Below are positions 1-10,904 of a DNA stretch of 64,000 nucleotides, in pieces. A program made the position numbers and the translations under genes. The DNA comes from Cladocopium goreaui (lineage: Eukaryota > Sar > Dinophyceae > Suessiales > Symbiodiniaceae). The stretch lies in the NCBI GenBank assembly GCA_947184155.2, contig CAMXCT020000883.1:50001-114000 (forward strand). Direction: 5' to 3'. Position 1 is the stretch's first letter. Each line of letters opens with the position of its first letter. The notes under the pieces are model-generated. The model worked only from the letters and a program-made list of their open reading frames with translations, was not told the DNA's origin and did no database searches.

Positions 1-427
1 TGAGGATTTTTCAGCATGGCTATGGAGTGGTTTTTGAAGGGAAAAGCTGTGGGACATCATGATTTACCCTGTAATTTAACATGGCTATGGATTAAAAAAA
101 CACAATATGGTTGATAGGTCTGCCACGAAGAAAAAGTCATGTCATCTATTGAAAATGGTCAACCTCTGAGGACGAAGGATGAAGGATCGACTGATCCAAA
201 AGTCTTCACTTTTCCGACCGGGACCCCAGGGATAGCGATCTTAGGGACCTTGTGGGTGGCAGTGGTCTCGTCTCGCTGTAAAACATGGAACCAATGGAAC
301 CAATACACTGCCAGAACTCTAAGTCTAAGTCGCTGTTCCAGCTTTGGCCAGTTTGATTCTTCTGCCGTCCAGGGATACGTCAACGGCTTCATTGCCAGTT
401 TGAATCTCAGAGCGCAGGGATTTGCAG

Positions 428-546
428 CTTCTACTCGTTGCGCGTGTCCATGGCAGCTTTGCGTGACGCTTTGGCTGAGGTTGTTGTAGAGGACTTCGAA
501 GAAGCCTTCACCAAGAGATTGCCATTGCCTCGGACACTGCATGGCA
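428..546 (+). CDS. Probable internal exon, unrecognised gene
   Basis: A GC-rich open stretch between an AG at 426-427 and a strong donor A|GTAAGA at 547. It encodes an acidic, helix-like peptide (…SMAALRDALAEVVVED, then FEEAFTKRLPLPRTLHG). The reading frame is open in more than one phase upstream, so the left boundary is uncertain. It may belong to the same gene as the terminal exon at 981-1124. Family not recognised. Confidence 0.4.
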
Positions 547-980
547 GTAAGATTTGGCCCATTGTTTTCTCACAGGGAAGTTGTTTTTTTTCTGGTCTGC
601 AACCGACTTTTCCAATTGGATTTACCATGGATTTTTTGCCAATTTTGATCACCAGAAAGGATTCCAACTATGGAGGCAGACTGGGCTCCTTCGCTTGCGG
701 GACCTTGCCTCTGTGGCCCCGCTGTGTGGGAGCTTGGCGTGTAGGAAAGGCCATGGTTGATGGAGTTGATTTGTTGGGGGATTCTATAATCTAATATAAT
801 CTACAATATTTTTCTATATTTCCATATATTTCCACGCGCGCACACACACAATATATGCACATACATATATATATATAATGTATATGTTGTATATCTGCGC
901 ACGCGCACATGCACGCATAGTTACAGAATGTTACAGATATTTGTGATTGTCTTTCCATTTGTTTGTGCTGCCATTTCCAG

Positions 981-1124
981 CTTCCCCAACAGGCCATCGG
1001 CATGCCTCAGTGCCTCAGGTTGGATTGGGAAAAGCCGGAGCTGCCCAAAATGCTCATGGGCCGTTTGAAGTCGCTTCTGGAAGGCCAGACCGACCCAACA
1101 AAAACCCAACATGCACCGCTGTGA
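981..1124 (+). CDS. Probable terminal exon, unrecognised gene
   Basis: The acceptor TTTCCAG ends at 980 and the frame opens immediately in phase 0: 47 codons to a TGA at 1122-1124. The peptide contains LRLDWEKPELPKMLMGRLK and ends KTQHAPL. Composition is far more protein-like than the surrounding AT-rich DNA. No family recognised. The upstream exon at 428-546 is a plausible partner, but the exon between them, if any, was not found. Confidence 0.45.
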   Translation, partial: LPQQAIGMPQCLRLDWEKPELPKMLMGRLKSLLEGQTDPTKTQHAPL

Positions 1125-1760
1125 CGTTGTCGTTGTGGTCCGCAATCACCGTGGTCTTTGTGGTCACCAGGCAGTTGTGAAGCTTGGTGCAAGGCAGCTG
1201 CTTGCAGCCAGGAGGACGTATGAAAAACGATGAACAACTGGGGAAGTGGGGAAGGTCCGCAAAACTGAGGGCCTGAGGGTGCCCCAAATAGCATTCACAT
1301 GCATTCACTAAAACATACTAAAGTGTGGACTGTATCATCCCCCGCGTCCAGGATGAATTGCTTTGCGCCCGTGTGCTGCTGCGGCGAGCTCTGGGCTGAG
1401 CCTTTCTGCTGATTTCTGGTTTTCAAAGGACGCTGAAGGACACTGAAGGACACTGAAGGCATTTCCTGGAGACCGAAAAATCGCATGGGGTGACGATCCC
1501 TCGATGTTCCAATCAAAGGGGCCACAGACTGCAAGAAGCATCATCTGCGCCCGGATGTGGAAGGTCTATGGTGCATTATCTCTAGACGAGAGACTCCGGT
1601 CGGTGCCACAGAGTGCCGCGATTTTCCATGTGCAGCCAGCAGCTTCAGCTCTGATCATCAGATCATCACAGAATCCATCAGAATCTGTGAGAATCTGTGA
1701 GGATTTGCAGGGATCTCCTACCACCAGAGAAGAAGGACCGGAAGGCCATGGAAGCAGCTG
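1125..1760. other. Non-coding stretch
   Basis: No convincing exon. The only structure seen is a short tandem repeat of GGACACTGAA near 1425-1460. Overlapping open frames here lack clear splice sites or protein-like composition. Confidence 0.5.
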
Positions 1761-1830
1761 CCCAGCTATGCCCAGCTATGCCCAGCTATGCCCAGCTATG
1801 CCCAGCTATGCCCAGCTATGCCCAGCTATG
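1761..1830 (+). repeat. 10-bp tandem repeat CCCAGCTATG
   Basis: Seven perfect copies of CCCAGCTATG, followed by a diverged copy. Confidence 0.95.
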
Positions 1831-2335
1831 CCCAGCCGTCCAGCCAGGCTAGAGTCGAGGTGGATCGGGGTGAGGCCGGGGCCTGGATGCGATGGAGGGA
1901 ATGGAACAAGGGTAGCTAGTGTACTGGGTAGTAGACCTTACTCGTGTCATTTTACGAGAAGTCGTCTCGTAACCGTCGTGCCTATGGGAAGTGCTGTTAG
2001 ACGCCTCATCCCAGATTAGTCATATGTTTTGGGGCATGTTGAGTCTTTGATGCAAATCGCAGTGGCGCGATGCTTTGGACTGGGACTGGGATTCATTTGG
2101 GGAATCCTTATTCCTGCAGGGTCGTTTCTGTAGATTGCCCACTATCATCAAAAAGATCACTAAACGCAAATTAATTTGAAGCCTTTTAATTTGAATCCTT
2201 TTAATGGCGCAAGAAGGAATGCCCTATACAGATGGGGCAAAGGGCTTCAAACTTCAATAACCCTTACTGCGATGATGTGGCTTGTACTCAAGTGCTATGA
2301 CTAGGATGTTTCCCGCAGGTTTTTTTCATCCTGAA

Positions 2336-2401
2336 GGAGAGGAGAGGAGAGGAGAGGAGAGGAGAGGAGAGGAGAGGAGAGGAGAGGAGAGGAGAGGAGA
2401 G
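2336..2401 (+). repeat. GGAGA pentanucleotide repeat
   Basis: Pure (GGAGA)n tract, about 13 copies. Confidence 0.95.
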
Positions 2402-2731
2402 TACATGAGTAGAGTGCCTATAGTAGGTCTCGTTTTGTCTCCCAGAGGTCTCGTTTTAGGTCTCGTTCTTTCCCCCGACGAGATTCTAGACCGATATCAC
2501 AAAGTTTGATTAAACTTTTGGGCATGTTGTGCCATGGTGATTTGCCAATGGTGGGGTGACTTCTGGATTTCGTGGGGTGACTTTATTATTCGCGTTGTGC
2601 CTTGCAGTGGGGTGACTTCATGTCAAAAGGGGTGCGAAAGGTCCAGCACTCGTAGCTCTGAAAAGACAGGTGATTAGTTCCTGTGGGATCCATTGGATAT
2701 TGGATATCCATTGGAGTGTTGTGATCAACAG

Positions 2732-2840
2732 GCTCTGATTTTCGCCATGGATCGTCACCTTCCATGGTCAGGACTTCTTGAAGAACAGCTTCACTGGGCT
2801 CATGAGGCTCAGCGTGGAGGACTGGGATAAGAATGGATGA
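2732..2840 (+). CDS. Coding-like terminal exon, frame ambiguous
   Basis: Two readings are possible. (a) After AACAG at 2731, a frame reads ALIFAMDRHLPWSG then EEQLHWAHEAQRGGLG and stops at about 2830. (b) After GGTCAG at 2771, a frame reads DFLKNSFTGLMRLSVEDW, DKNG and stops at 2838-2840. Both have an AG acceptor and protein-like composition, so at most one is right. Gene not recognised. Confidence 0.3.
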
Positions 2841-2906
2841 AATGATGATGATATTACATGATATTACCCTAAATAAATCATCGTTTTGCATATTTTCCAT
2901 AAATAG

Positions 2907-2984
2907 GAAAAGGATGGAAAAGGATGGAAAAGGATGGAAAAGGATGGAAAAGGATGGAAAAGGATGGAAAAGGATGGAAAAGGA
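2907..2984 (+). repeat. 10-bp tandem repeat GGAAAAGGAT
   Basis: About eight near-perfect copies of AAAAGGATGG. Confidence 0.95.
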
Positions 2985-3163
2985 TGATTAACCTGGAATG
3001 GGGCCATTTCCAGACTCATCCATTTCCATTCTTTGGGAAGTCGGCTCCGCAGAAATCTCAGGAGCTTCGAAATCCTTTAAGCATTTGCTTCAAGAATGAG
3101 GCGCGCCAGCCACCTTCCTTGGTTGCCCATGGCCCATGCCAGTTCACTGTTTCTCCGCGACAG

Positions 3164-3597
3164 ATGTGCATGCATTTCTGATCGATATCCACCCATATGA
3201 TGGCCCAAAGCTGCATGTACTAAGAGTACTAAGCGGCTGGGATGATCTTTCGCTTTCGCCAGCCATGGATTTGATGGAGCCTGGTGGCATCCCTCTAAGC
3301 CTTCACAACCTATGGGTTGCTCTGCTGATGCTGGCGATGTTCGCGTGGTTTCTCCAAGTGCTTTATCGCATCTTCAAGGCCCAGATCATCCACTGGCGCA
3401 TGCGTCGCTCCGAACGCGGACTGTTGCTGGACCGAATGAGCATCTATGCCACGGACTTGCAGCACATCATCCGACAGCATTTCAACCAACTGCTGCGCAT
3501 TCGGCCAAGTGTCCCAGCACGGGAGATTGCTCAGCTCTATGTCTTGGCACATCTTCATCCGGAAAGTCTGAGATCGGAGATTGTGGATGGAGAGTAG
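3164..3597 (+). CDS. Long terminal exon with one membrane segment
   Basis: The longest clean exon in the first 10 kb: acceptor CGACAG ends at 3163 and the frame runs about 144 codons to TAG at 3595-3597. An acidic lead (VHAFLIDIHPYDGP) is followed by a hydrophobic segment of about 20 residues (LWVALLMLAMFAWFLQVLY), then a basic, helical tail (KAQIIHWRMRRSERG; LQHIIRQHFNQLLRI) ending SLRSEIVDGE. It looks like the C-terminal part of a membrane protein with a cytosolic helical tail (inference). Family not recognised. Upstream exons were not identified. Confidence 0.55.
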
Positions 3598-3729
3598 CCT
3601 GGTTTCATTCTTTTCCTGGGATGAAATGGACTTGACTCTCCTATTGTTCCCCACCTGCCAGGTGAGGGTTGTTAGATTTTATGTCAGTTGCCTGCTCCTC
3701 TCCTCCTCTCCTCTCCTCCTCCTCCTGCT

Positions 3730-3929
3730 CAACCACGACCCTCGACGCACAGTGTTCTCTGTCGGACCTCAACCACGACCATCCACGCCCAGTGTTCCCT
3801 GCCGGACCTCAACCACGACCATCCCCGCCCAGTGTTCCCTGCCGGACCTCAACCACGACCATCCACGCCCAGTGTTCCCTGCCGGACCTCAACCGCGAGT
3901 ATCCACGCCAAGTGTTCCCTGCCGGACCT
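3730..3929 (+). repeat. 40-bp minisatellite, five copies
   Basis: Five tandem 40-bp units beginning CAACCACGACC and ending CCGGACCT, the last two or three nearly identical. Because 40 is not a multiple of 3, all three forward frames read the same peptide set, so long open frames here are a by-product of the repeat. Diverged relatives continue at about 4370-4500. Confidence 0.9.
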
Positions 3930-4316
3930 CATGTAGGAAGATATGGGACAAAGAATGTGCAGAAGAAAGTTAGAAAGAATGTCAGACAAGTATGTTATAT
4001 ATTACTTGCAAACTCGCGCGTGTGTGGTAGAGTGACCGGGGCAATGCCACTTCTTACTTTGCAGGTGGCAAAGTTTGAAGCAATCAGTTTGAACAGATGA
4101 CAGAGTCACTGGGGTGGACAGAGACATTTCCACTTCTGTACCTTTGGAGCTGTTTGCAAAGACGCTTGAGACAGGCAACATCTTACAGCAAGTTACTACA
4201 AATTACTTGAAGTGATCTCATGCTGGATTGATGCTTGAGACAGTCAACATCACACAGGGTTTCTGTTGTGTATCACAGCTATGGTGGCATGGTGGATATG
4301 TGACATCGGAACATTT

Positions 4317-4725
4317 GTTAGATTTTATGTCAGCTGGCCTCCTCCTCCGTCTTCTCCTCCTCCTCCTCCTCCGCCGAACCTCAACTGCAAGCTCGTGATC
4401 GCGGCAGCAAGCCCAGGATCAGAGTGGTCCCCGCCGGACCTCAACTGCAAGCGCTAGATCGCAGTGGTCCCCGCCGGACCCGAAGAGCAACCGCTGGATG
4501 AAAGTGAGCCCAGCCAGACCTCGACCACAAAGAATCTCCGAAGATATTTCAGATAGAATGCCAGAAAGAATGTCAGAAGATATGCCAGCTACATGTGCCA
4601 GATAGAATGTCATAAGATATGTCAGATAGAATGCCAAATAGAATGTCAGAATGTATGCCAGATAGAATGTCAGAACATGTGTCAGATAGAATGCCAAATA
4701 GAATGTCAGAATAGATATGTAAGAT
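4317..4725 (+). repeat. Diverged repeat block with AGATAGAATG array
   Basis: The block starts with GTTAGATTTTATGTCAG, which also precedes the 40-bp minisatellite at 3669. It continues with diverged copies of that repeat, then about 10-12 imperfect copies of AGATAGAATGYCAG (4552-4725). The same array occurs on the opposite strand at about 25735-25850. Confidence 0.7.
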
Positions 4726-4956
4726 AGAATTTCGATTGGTGGGGATCACTCGAAGAAAGTAGTTCTTTTTTACCTGTTTTTAAATAATCCCTTCCTCCCA
4801 ACATCAAACACCCCCTGAAACCATGGTGCATATAGGGGATTCACACATTTTTGGGACCATTTATATAGGGGGTGTTATTGATACGAAGGGGGGATGGGAA
4901 TGATTAGTCGTTTTTTATTGGCCCAAATGCACCAGGAAACTTCGACTTTGCTTCAG

Positions 4957-5053
4957 GGTGGACAGCCTGCAGCCCTTTAGGGTCCAGCTCTTCTGGGGTC
5001 GCTGTCACTGTGATGAGCTGATTCAACAGCTGACCCAAGAGGATTCCTCATGA
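4957..5053 (+). CDS. Probable terminal exon, unrecognised gene
   Basis: Acceptor GCTTCAG ends at 4956. The frame enters in phase (one base, then GTG) and reads VDSLQPFRVQLFWGRC, HCDELIQQLTQEDSS to TGA at 5051-5053. Acidic C-terminus. The frame is also open upstream of the acceptor. Family not recognised; it may be the end of a gene whose other exons lie among the repeats upstream. Confidence 0.4.
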
Positions 5054-5291
5054 TTTGCTGAAGATGACATTTTTTCGTTTTTTTTTTTTTGGGGGGGTAT
5101 ATATATATATATATTTTTTTTTTCAATGTCAGCATGTTATATGTTTGGGCATATATTCAATATATATTAATACTATATATGATTATATATGTTCACATTG
5201 TCTCCAGCAATTTAACCGTTTGACATGGAAAATCACCCTCGATTTTTTGGCATATCACCAGTGCAAAATCTTCCCGGAGGGATCCGGAGAG

Positions 5292-5404
5292 TAGCACATA
5301 CAAAAAGCTATTGAAAATGGCACAGTCGAAATAGTGGATTTTCCCATGAAAATAGCATGGTGGATCTTTCCAGTTCGTTTTTTGTAAACGTTTACCAGAG
5401 GGTA
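5292..5404. mobile_element. Hairpin MITE copy, left end decayed
   Basis: The right end TTTACCAGAGGGTA is intact. The interior pairs AAGCTATTGAAAATGGC with GATTTTCCCATGAAAA-type sequence, as in the other copies. The left terminus has lost the CCCTCTGG motif. Belongs to the sub-type with GTAAACGTTTAC next to the end. Confidence 0.7.
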
Positions 5405-5497
5405 TATCCTATGATGTTCCCATTATTCTGTTCACTATTTGTTTTCCTCATGTTCATATGTTTTTTTCCGCATGTTCCCAGGTTTTCCCATATTGTT

Positions 5498-5618
5498 TCC
5501 CAATATTTCCCTATATTTTCCCAATATTTCCTTATATTTTCCCAATATATCCCTATATTCTCCCAATATTTCCCTATATTTTCCCAATATTTCCCTATAT
5601 TTTCCCAATATTTCCCAA
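5498..5618 (+). repeat. 21-bp minisatellite
   Basis: Five to six imperfect copies of CCCAATATTTCCCTATATTTT. Confidence 0.9.
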
Positions 5619-5632
5619 TGTTTGTCCCACTT

Positions 5633-5790
5633 TTTCGGGTGATGACTTTGGACTGGCGCCTGCTGCCGGAACCAGGACTCGCAGGCGCCGTGGACTGGTT
5701 TGGGTCCCGGTGGCGAGGCAACGCCAGCGGGATGTGGGCAAGAGATCACCCTAGGCGGGGAAGAGTCGACCAGAAATCAGGGCAGGGGAT
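5633..5790 (+). CDS. Possible exon, frame uncertain
   Basis: GC-rich island after AT-rich repeat. The best frame reads MTLDWRLLPEPGLAGAVDW, FGSRWRGNASGMWARDHP. A second frame is also open. No decisive splice sites, so only coding potential is claimed. Confidence 0.25.
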
Positions 5791-5835
5791 TGGAATTTAT
5801 GGATGTAATTTTATGTATACCCAATCTAATATGAT

Positions 5836-6020
5836 CTAATATGTATATATATATATATGATATATGTATAATATATATGTATACTATATATATATATGTA
5901 ATATATATATATATATATATGTATATTATGTATAATATATATATATATGTATATAATATATGTATAATATATATATATGTATATTATGTATAATATATAT
6001 ATATATGTATATAATATATG

Positions 6021-6052
<32 letters not shown>

Positions 6053-6260
6053 AATATATATGTATAATATATATGTAAAATATATATGTATAATATATAT
6101 ATGTATACTATATATATATATGTATAATATATATGCATACTATATATATATATATGTCATATATATATATATGTATAATATATATATATATATGTATATA
6201 TAATATATGGATAATATATATATATGTATAATATATATATGTATATATGTGTGTGATATC
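5836..6260. repeat. AT/GTATA microsatellite
   Basis: Degenerate (TATATATGTATAATA)n tract. Open frames rich in Y and I on both strands here are repeat artefacts. Confidence 0.95.
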
Positions 6261-6275
6261 ATCAATCACAATGTA

Positions 6276-6389
6276 TACCCTCGGGTAATGACTAACAGTT
6301 TGCTATTGAACATGGCCCCATAGAAAGAGTTGATTTACCGAACTTCAAGATGGTGATTTTCAATAGCTATGTTAGTCTACCAGAGGGTG
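6276..6389. mobile_element. Hairpin MITE copy
   Basis: Begins TACCCTCGGGTAATG and ends CTACCAGAGGGTGA. Arms contain GCTATTGAACATGGCC and GGTGATTTTCAATAGC, which pair. Termini carry a few substitutions. Confidence 0.75.
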
Positions 6390-6845
6390 ATTATACCCAA
6401 TCTTATATATATATATTATGATATCATTACTCATCATGATAACAATAAGGTAGTGTCCGGGGGAATGAACCCTGAAGTACGGTGAAAGCCTCCAAGCAGC
6501 ATTTATAGATGATTTTCCTAGCTTTTTCAACATCCACTTTTTCACAAATCTCCCAGCTAGCCACGTTTGATTGCTGGAGGGTAGATTGATGTAATTTGCC
6601 TGACTTCGATTCATAGCATCATGAGTCTTTGCTTGAAGGATTCTAGAATCTAGTCTAACTCTTCGAAAGGCCTGGCAGTTGTATGCTTGTAGGAACCAAT
6701 GTTTTACTAGAATTGCTGAGCAGAGCTGAGTCATGAGATGTTTCTTTAAATTGGGCACCAGTGGAGGTGGCTTTTTGGGCTTCCAAGTTACGTGACGTCC
6801 TCATGGGGCAAAGGGCCACCGGTTGCCGCCTAGCCGCCTAGCCAG

Positions 6846-6937
6846 TTGAAGATTTGTCCACCATCAAGACCAGTCTGGATGAAGAAGCCTCAGCTGACAG
6901 GCCAAAAGGGGCCCACGAGTTATTGGATGGGGGCGTC
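6846..6937 (+). CDS. Possible exon upstream of the RING gene
   Basis: After AG at 6844-6845, a frame reads EDLSTIKTSLDEEASADRPK, GAHELLDGG, acidic and protein-like. The donor is unclear. It lies about 400 bp upstream of the RING-finger exons on the same strand and may belong to that gene. Confidence 0.35.
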
Positions 6938-7341
6938 ATGGCATGTCATGGCTGCGTTTCTTCGCCGAAATGGTTGTCTAGTCTACACTCCAAGTCACTT
7001 CCAGTGGACTTGGGATGACTTGGGGCATTCTCCATTCTCCAAATTTCTCCAATATCACCATCATCCCTCGAAGAAACCTCCGAGAAAGCTCGAAGTTTCT
7101 GCCAGGATTCCTTTGGTAATTTGCCTCTGGACAGCTTCCGAAGTGACACAAATGTTGACCTTCGACGCTTGGACCAGCGATTGGAGGTTCCCACAATATC
7201 CTCCTATTCTTTGTTGTATGTCAAGAGTGTGTTTTAGCAAGATGCTTCAAGTCAATCTTTTACATTCTATATGCAAAGCATGTTTTTTTTTCAATATTTG
7301 GTGCCTTCAGATGTTTCGCGTCATGCTTTCATTCCACCAGC

Positions 7342-8002
7342 TTCCCAGCCAAGGCTGAGCTGCAGGCTTCAAGCGTCGAGGTCATGCAGCAGGTGGTGCT
7401 CACCCGTGGCGTCCCTCGAAAACTCATGGGAATCTTTGGCATGGAGGGCGAGGACGTGGCGCCTCGGCCCGGTTTTTTCCAAAATTTTGAAGTCTGTGAC
7501 CCCGAAAAGGCCATGCCTGACACAATCATTCAATATATACATACAGACACACAAACATATATATATATATGTCTATATGTATATGTATAATATACATATC
7601 CCAATACATTGATCTATCCTAACATTACATCAGGTTTCAGAGGATTTTTGCTGGCTTTTCTGACCCAGCTTTCAAGCTCCAGATTTCACCAAAGAGCATT
7701 GCCCTGGAGCACGGTAACCACGTTTATCCATATTTATATCCATGTTTAGGGATTCAATATCCAACCTGGGTCGGAAATATATAACCTATATTATATAGGC
7801 CTATAGTTGTATCATACCACATCCATATTTTGGGATTGAGCATGTAACCAGACCTTTGACCGCCGCCCAGGAATGCATGGTGTGCTTTGATCGGCGCAGG
7901 AATGTGATTGTCCTGCCATGTCGGCACTGTTCTGTATGTCTCCCCTGTTTGCGATCAATGCGCGATGAGAGGTGCCCACTTTGCCGCAACTGGGCTTGGT
8001 GA
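7342..8002 (+). CDS. RING-finger (C3HC4) protein, C-terminal exons
   Basis: Three exons: about 7342-7455, 7641-7708 and 7852-8002. The last encodes a RING domain with ordered ligands ECMVC…LPCRHCSVCLPC…ERCPLCR, followed by NWAW and TGA. The middle exon reads RIFAGFSDPAFKLQISPKSI. The first reads ELQASSVEVMQQVVLTRG, VPRKLMGIFGMEGED. Frame and phase agree if exon 1 ends GAC|GTGGCG and exon 2 ends GA|GCACGG (a GC donor); the nearby G|GTAACC donor would break the frame. A C-terminal RING of this type normally binds an E2 enzyme and acts as an E3 ubiquitin ligase (family knowledge). The N-terminal part of the gene is not resolved. Confidence 0.7.
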
Positions 8003-8136
8003 TCATAATTTATCCCCCATCAATGGCCATCAATGAGTGCTATGTTTACCATCCCCAAATGATAGGTTTATGGGTTTATGGCAGTGATGGTTTTCCATGG
8101 TTTTCCACATGATCCTCTTTTTCATATACGTTTACA

Positions 8137-9709
8137 GTCAGTGCCAGAATTATAGAACGGAGCCAGGAGGACAAAAGTACGGTAAAATACCGTACCTTTG
8201 TCCTCCTCCGGGTTCCGATTCGGAGCGGAGTCGGGAAATTTAATTATAGAACGGGGAGGAGGACAAAGGTACGGTATTTTACCGTACTTTTGTCCTCCTG
8301 GCTCCGTTCTATAATTTCTGGCACTGACATGATATTTACTGCATATTTGTACATATACAATCTAGAAAATGAAGATTTAATGAGGATTTAATGAGGATTT
8401 GATGAGAAAATGAAGATAAAATGCAGATAAAATGACGATTTGATGAGGAAACGAGGATAAAATGAGGATAAAATGAGGATAAAATGAAGATAAAATGAGG
8501 ATTTGATGAGGAAATGATAATAAAACGCGGATAAAATGAGGATAAAATGAGGATTTAATGGGGATTTGATGAGGAAATGAGGATAAAATGAAGATTTAAT
8601 GAGGATTTAATCAGGATTTGATAAGGAAATGAAGATAAAATGATGATAAAATGAGGATTTGATGAGATAACGAGGATAAAATGAGGATAACATGAGGATA
8701 ATGGGAAATGTGGGAAAAATGGGGGAAAACAGAATTATAGAACAACAGCGCTCCGACAAGAATTATAGAACGACGAAAAAAGTTAGGAGTAAATTCAGAT
8801 ACGTTTTTTTTCTACCTTCCGAGGAAAACAGAATTATAGAACAACAGGGTACAGTAAATAACCGTACCTTCGTACTCCTCAACTTCCGTTCTATAATTCT
8901 GTTTTCCCCCATTTTTCCCACATTTACCAGGTGATTTTCTTAGATTTCATGGTGATTTTATAAGATTTCATGGTGATTTTATGGGATTTCATGGTAATTT
9001 TATGGGATTTCACGGTGATTTTCTTAGATTTCATGGTGATTTTATAGGATTTCTGGGACCCCCCGGAAGAGGTTCTATAATTCTACAATTAATTTTTCCG
9101 TTCTATAGTTAATTTTTCCGTTTGACGGAAAAATTAATTATAGAACGGGGCCCGGGAAACATTAATTATAGAACGAAAATGGGAAATGTGGGAAAAATGG
9201 GGGAAAACAGAATTATAGAACAGCAGCGCTCCGACAAGAACTACGAAAAAAGTTAGGAGTAAATTCAGATACGTTTTTTTTTCACACCTTCCGAGGAAAA
9301 CAGAATTATAGAACAACAGGGTACGGTAAATAACCGTACCTTCGTACTCCTCAACTTCCGTTCTATAATTCCGGCACCTACAGTATAAGTAATTTTTCCG
9401 TTCTATAATTAATTTTTCCGTTCTATAGTTAATTTTTCCGTTCGACGGAAAAATTAATTATAGAACGGGGCCCGGGGAAAATTAATTATAGAACGAAAAT
9501 GGGAAATGTGAGAAAAATGGGGAAAACAGAATTATAGAACAACAGCGCTCCGACAAGAATTATAGAACGACGAAAAAAATTAGGAGGAAGATCAGATACA
9601 TTTTTTTTCTCATACCTTCCGAGGAAAACAGAATTATAGAACAACAGGGTACGGTAAATAACCGTACCTTCGTACTCCTCAACTTCCGTTCTATAATTCC
9701 GGCACTGAC
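8137..9709 (+). mobile_element. Palindrome-rich 1.6-kb repeat element, copy 1
   Basis: Ends are inverted copies of GTCAGTGCCRGAATTATAGA. The first 193 bp (8137-8329) are themselves a complete palindrome with both ends present. Then comes a degenerate array of AAAATGAGGAT-like units (about 8370-8700), three copies of a ~210-bp module starting GGGAAATGTGGGAAAAATGG (8702, 9179, 9499), and a short array of TTTTATGGGATTTCATGG (8935-9055). The word GAATTATAGAACGG or its complement recurs throughout, so many small hairpins can form. No transposase frame is present, so a non-autonomous element is inferred. Flanks show at most a 2-bp (CA) duplication. An inverted relative lies at 50578-51952. Confidence 0.8.
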
Positions 9710-9792
9710 CATAAACGTTACCACTTGGACCATGCTCACAGCAGAGGCAACTGGCTCGGTTTTCCCCTCGCCCAGTTGCCCAGTTGCCTCAG

Positions 9793-9970
9793 GATCGACA
9801 TTTTCAGCATATTTGCTGCTGCCTCTGCGGACCGGTCCTCGGCCATTGGAGTGAGAAAAGCGTCGAAAGCGTTGCGTGTGGAGCTTGAAGTGGTGTCACT
9901 TCATCGCACAGCAACACGGTCTTTCAAGAGGATTTGCTTGGATTTGCTTCACAGTTATGCTGTTTCTTAA
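9793..9970 (+). CDS. Possible terminal exon
   Basis: After GCCTCAG a frame reads IDIFSIFAAASADRSSAIG…LRVELEVVSLHRTATRSF…LLHSYAVS and stops at 9968-9970. Composition is protein-like; no family recognised. It lies directly beside the end of the palindrome-rich element. Confidence 0.3.
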
Positions 9971-10059
9971 TGTTTCTTATTTTGCACCAACCTGGGATTC
10001 TCAGCTGTAGCCATTCATAGAAAACAGATGGCCCGATCATCCGATCTGAGTTTCAACAG

Positions 10060-10147
10060 TGTGGGGGGCGCTACTATGGGAACAGAATCTCAGCTGTGCC
10101 AGGTTGCAGAAGACTATGGTGGCCCTCGCCACCCTCTGAGAAACTGA
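10060..10147 (+). CDS. Possible terminal exon
   Basis: After TTTCAACAG the frame reads VGGATMGTESQLCQVAED, YGGPRHPLRN and stops at 10145-10147. Short, unrecognised. Confidence 0.3.
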
Positions 10148-10445
10148 ACTGGATCGTATTGTTTTTGCGCAGGGAAAGTCGGATTTGCAACTGAGAAATT
10201 TCATGACATATTGATATAATATTGATATAATATTGATCAATAACCATGATCAATAGATTCAATCATCACAAAATTCATGTTGATCAAAACGATTGGTATA
10301 ACTCAAGGTCGCAGGTCGCCATCTACACCGAGGTCGCGATTTCTTCTGCATGATTGGCTGCCGCCTTTGTAGCGATTTGCCCGGCATCCCAGCTGGTCGC
10401 AGGGCTGAGCTCAGCTGGTCGGGTCCTCCGTTGTGACTTCGCCAG

Positions 10446-10560
10446 GAAGACGCTCTGGAGGCGATTGCCCACGGGTGCGTTGGTCGCGACCCCAGCTCGG
10501 TGTGGGATTTCGGGTCGCAGCCGATTTTGCTTTTAGACAATGACATGAAAACTATGTTAG
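10446..10560 (+). CDS. Probable internal exon, unrecognised gene
   Basis: Acceptor CGCCAG ends at 10445 and donor TTAG|GTAATC follows 10560. The frame is EDALEAIAHGCVGRDPSSVW, DFGSQPILLLDNDMKTML, ending in phase 1. Upstream of the acceptor the frame is closed by a TGA, which supports the boundary. A second coding-like segment (MIGCRLCSDLPGIPAGRRAE) lies just upstream at about 10325-10430. Function unknown. Confidence 0.45.
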
Positions 10561-10904
10561 GTAATCAAACCATGGTTAAATATGCTAGTTATATAATCAA
10601 ATACTTATAACATCTTATAACCTTATATTCTAACATATTCTAACTAAATAGTTGATAGTTATGGATAATGATGTATCGACAGAAAAAGGGGTAATAATAT
10701 GTAATAATATCCCTTGGGGCGGTTCGCAGTCAGTTTTTTTCTCAGAGTTGACGATTCTAATGGGATAATTGGGGAATAGTTGGGGGGAGGATACCCAATG
10801 GATTCGGTGGTCGTTGCTACCCATTCCATCCTACTAGTAACTTGTTAGTTAATCAGCATGGCACTTAAATAACATGGCCATAAATGGGGTTAGTATACCC
10901 CAAC

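Noticed and set aside
3581-4100. Three overlapping frames rich in P, S, T, R
   Set aside because: Direct result of a 40-bp repeat lacking stop codons in all frames.
7641-7713. GT donor CACG|GTAACC for the middle RING exon
   Set aside because: It would put the RING exon out of frame; a GC donor five bases upstream keeps the frame.
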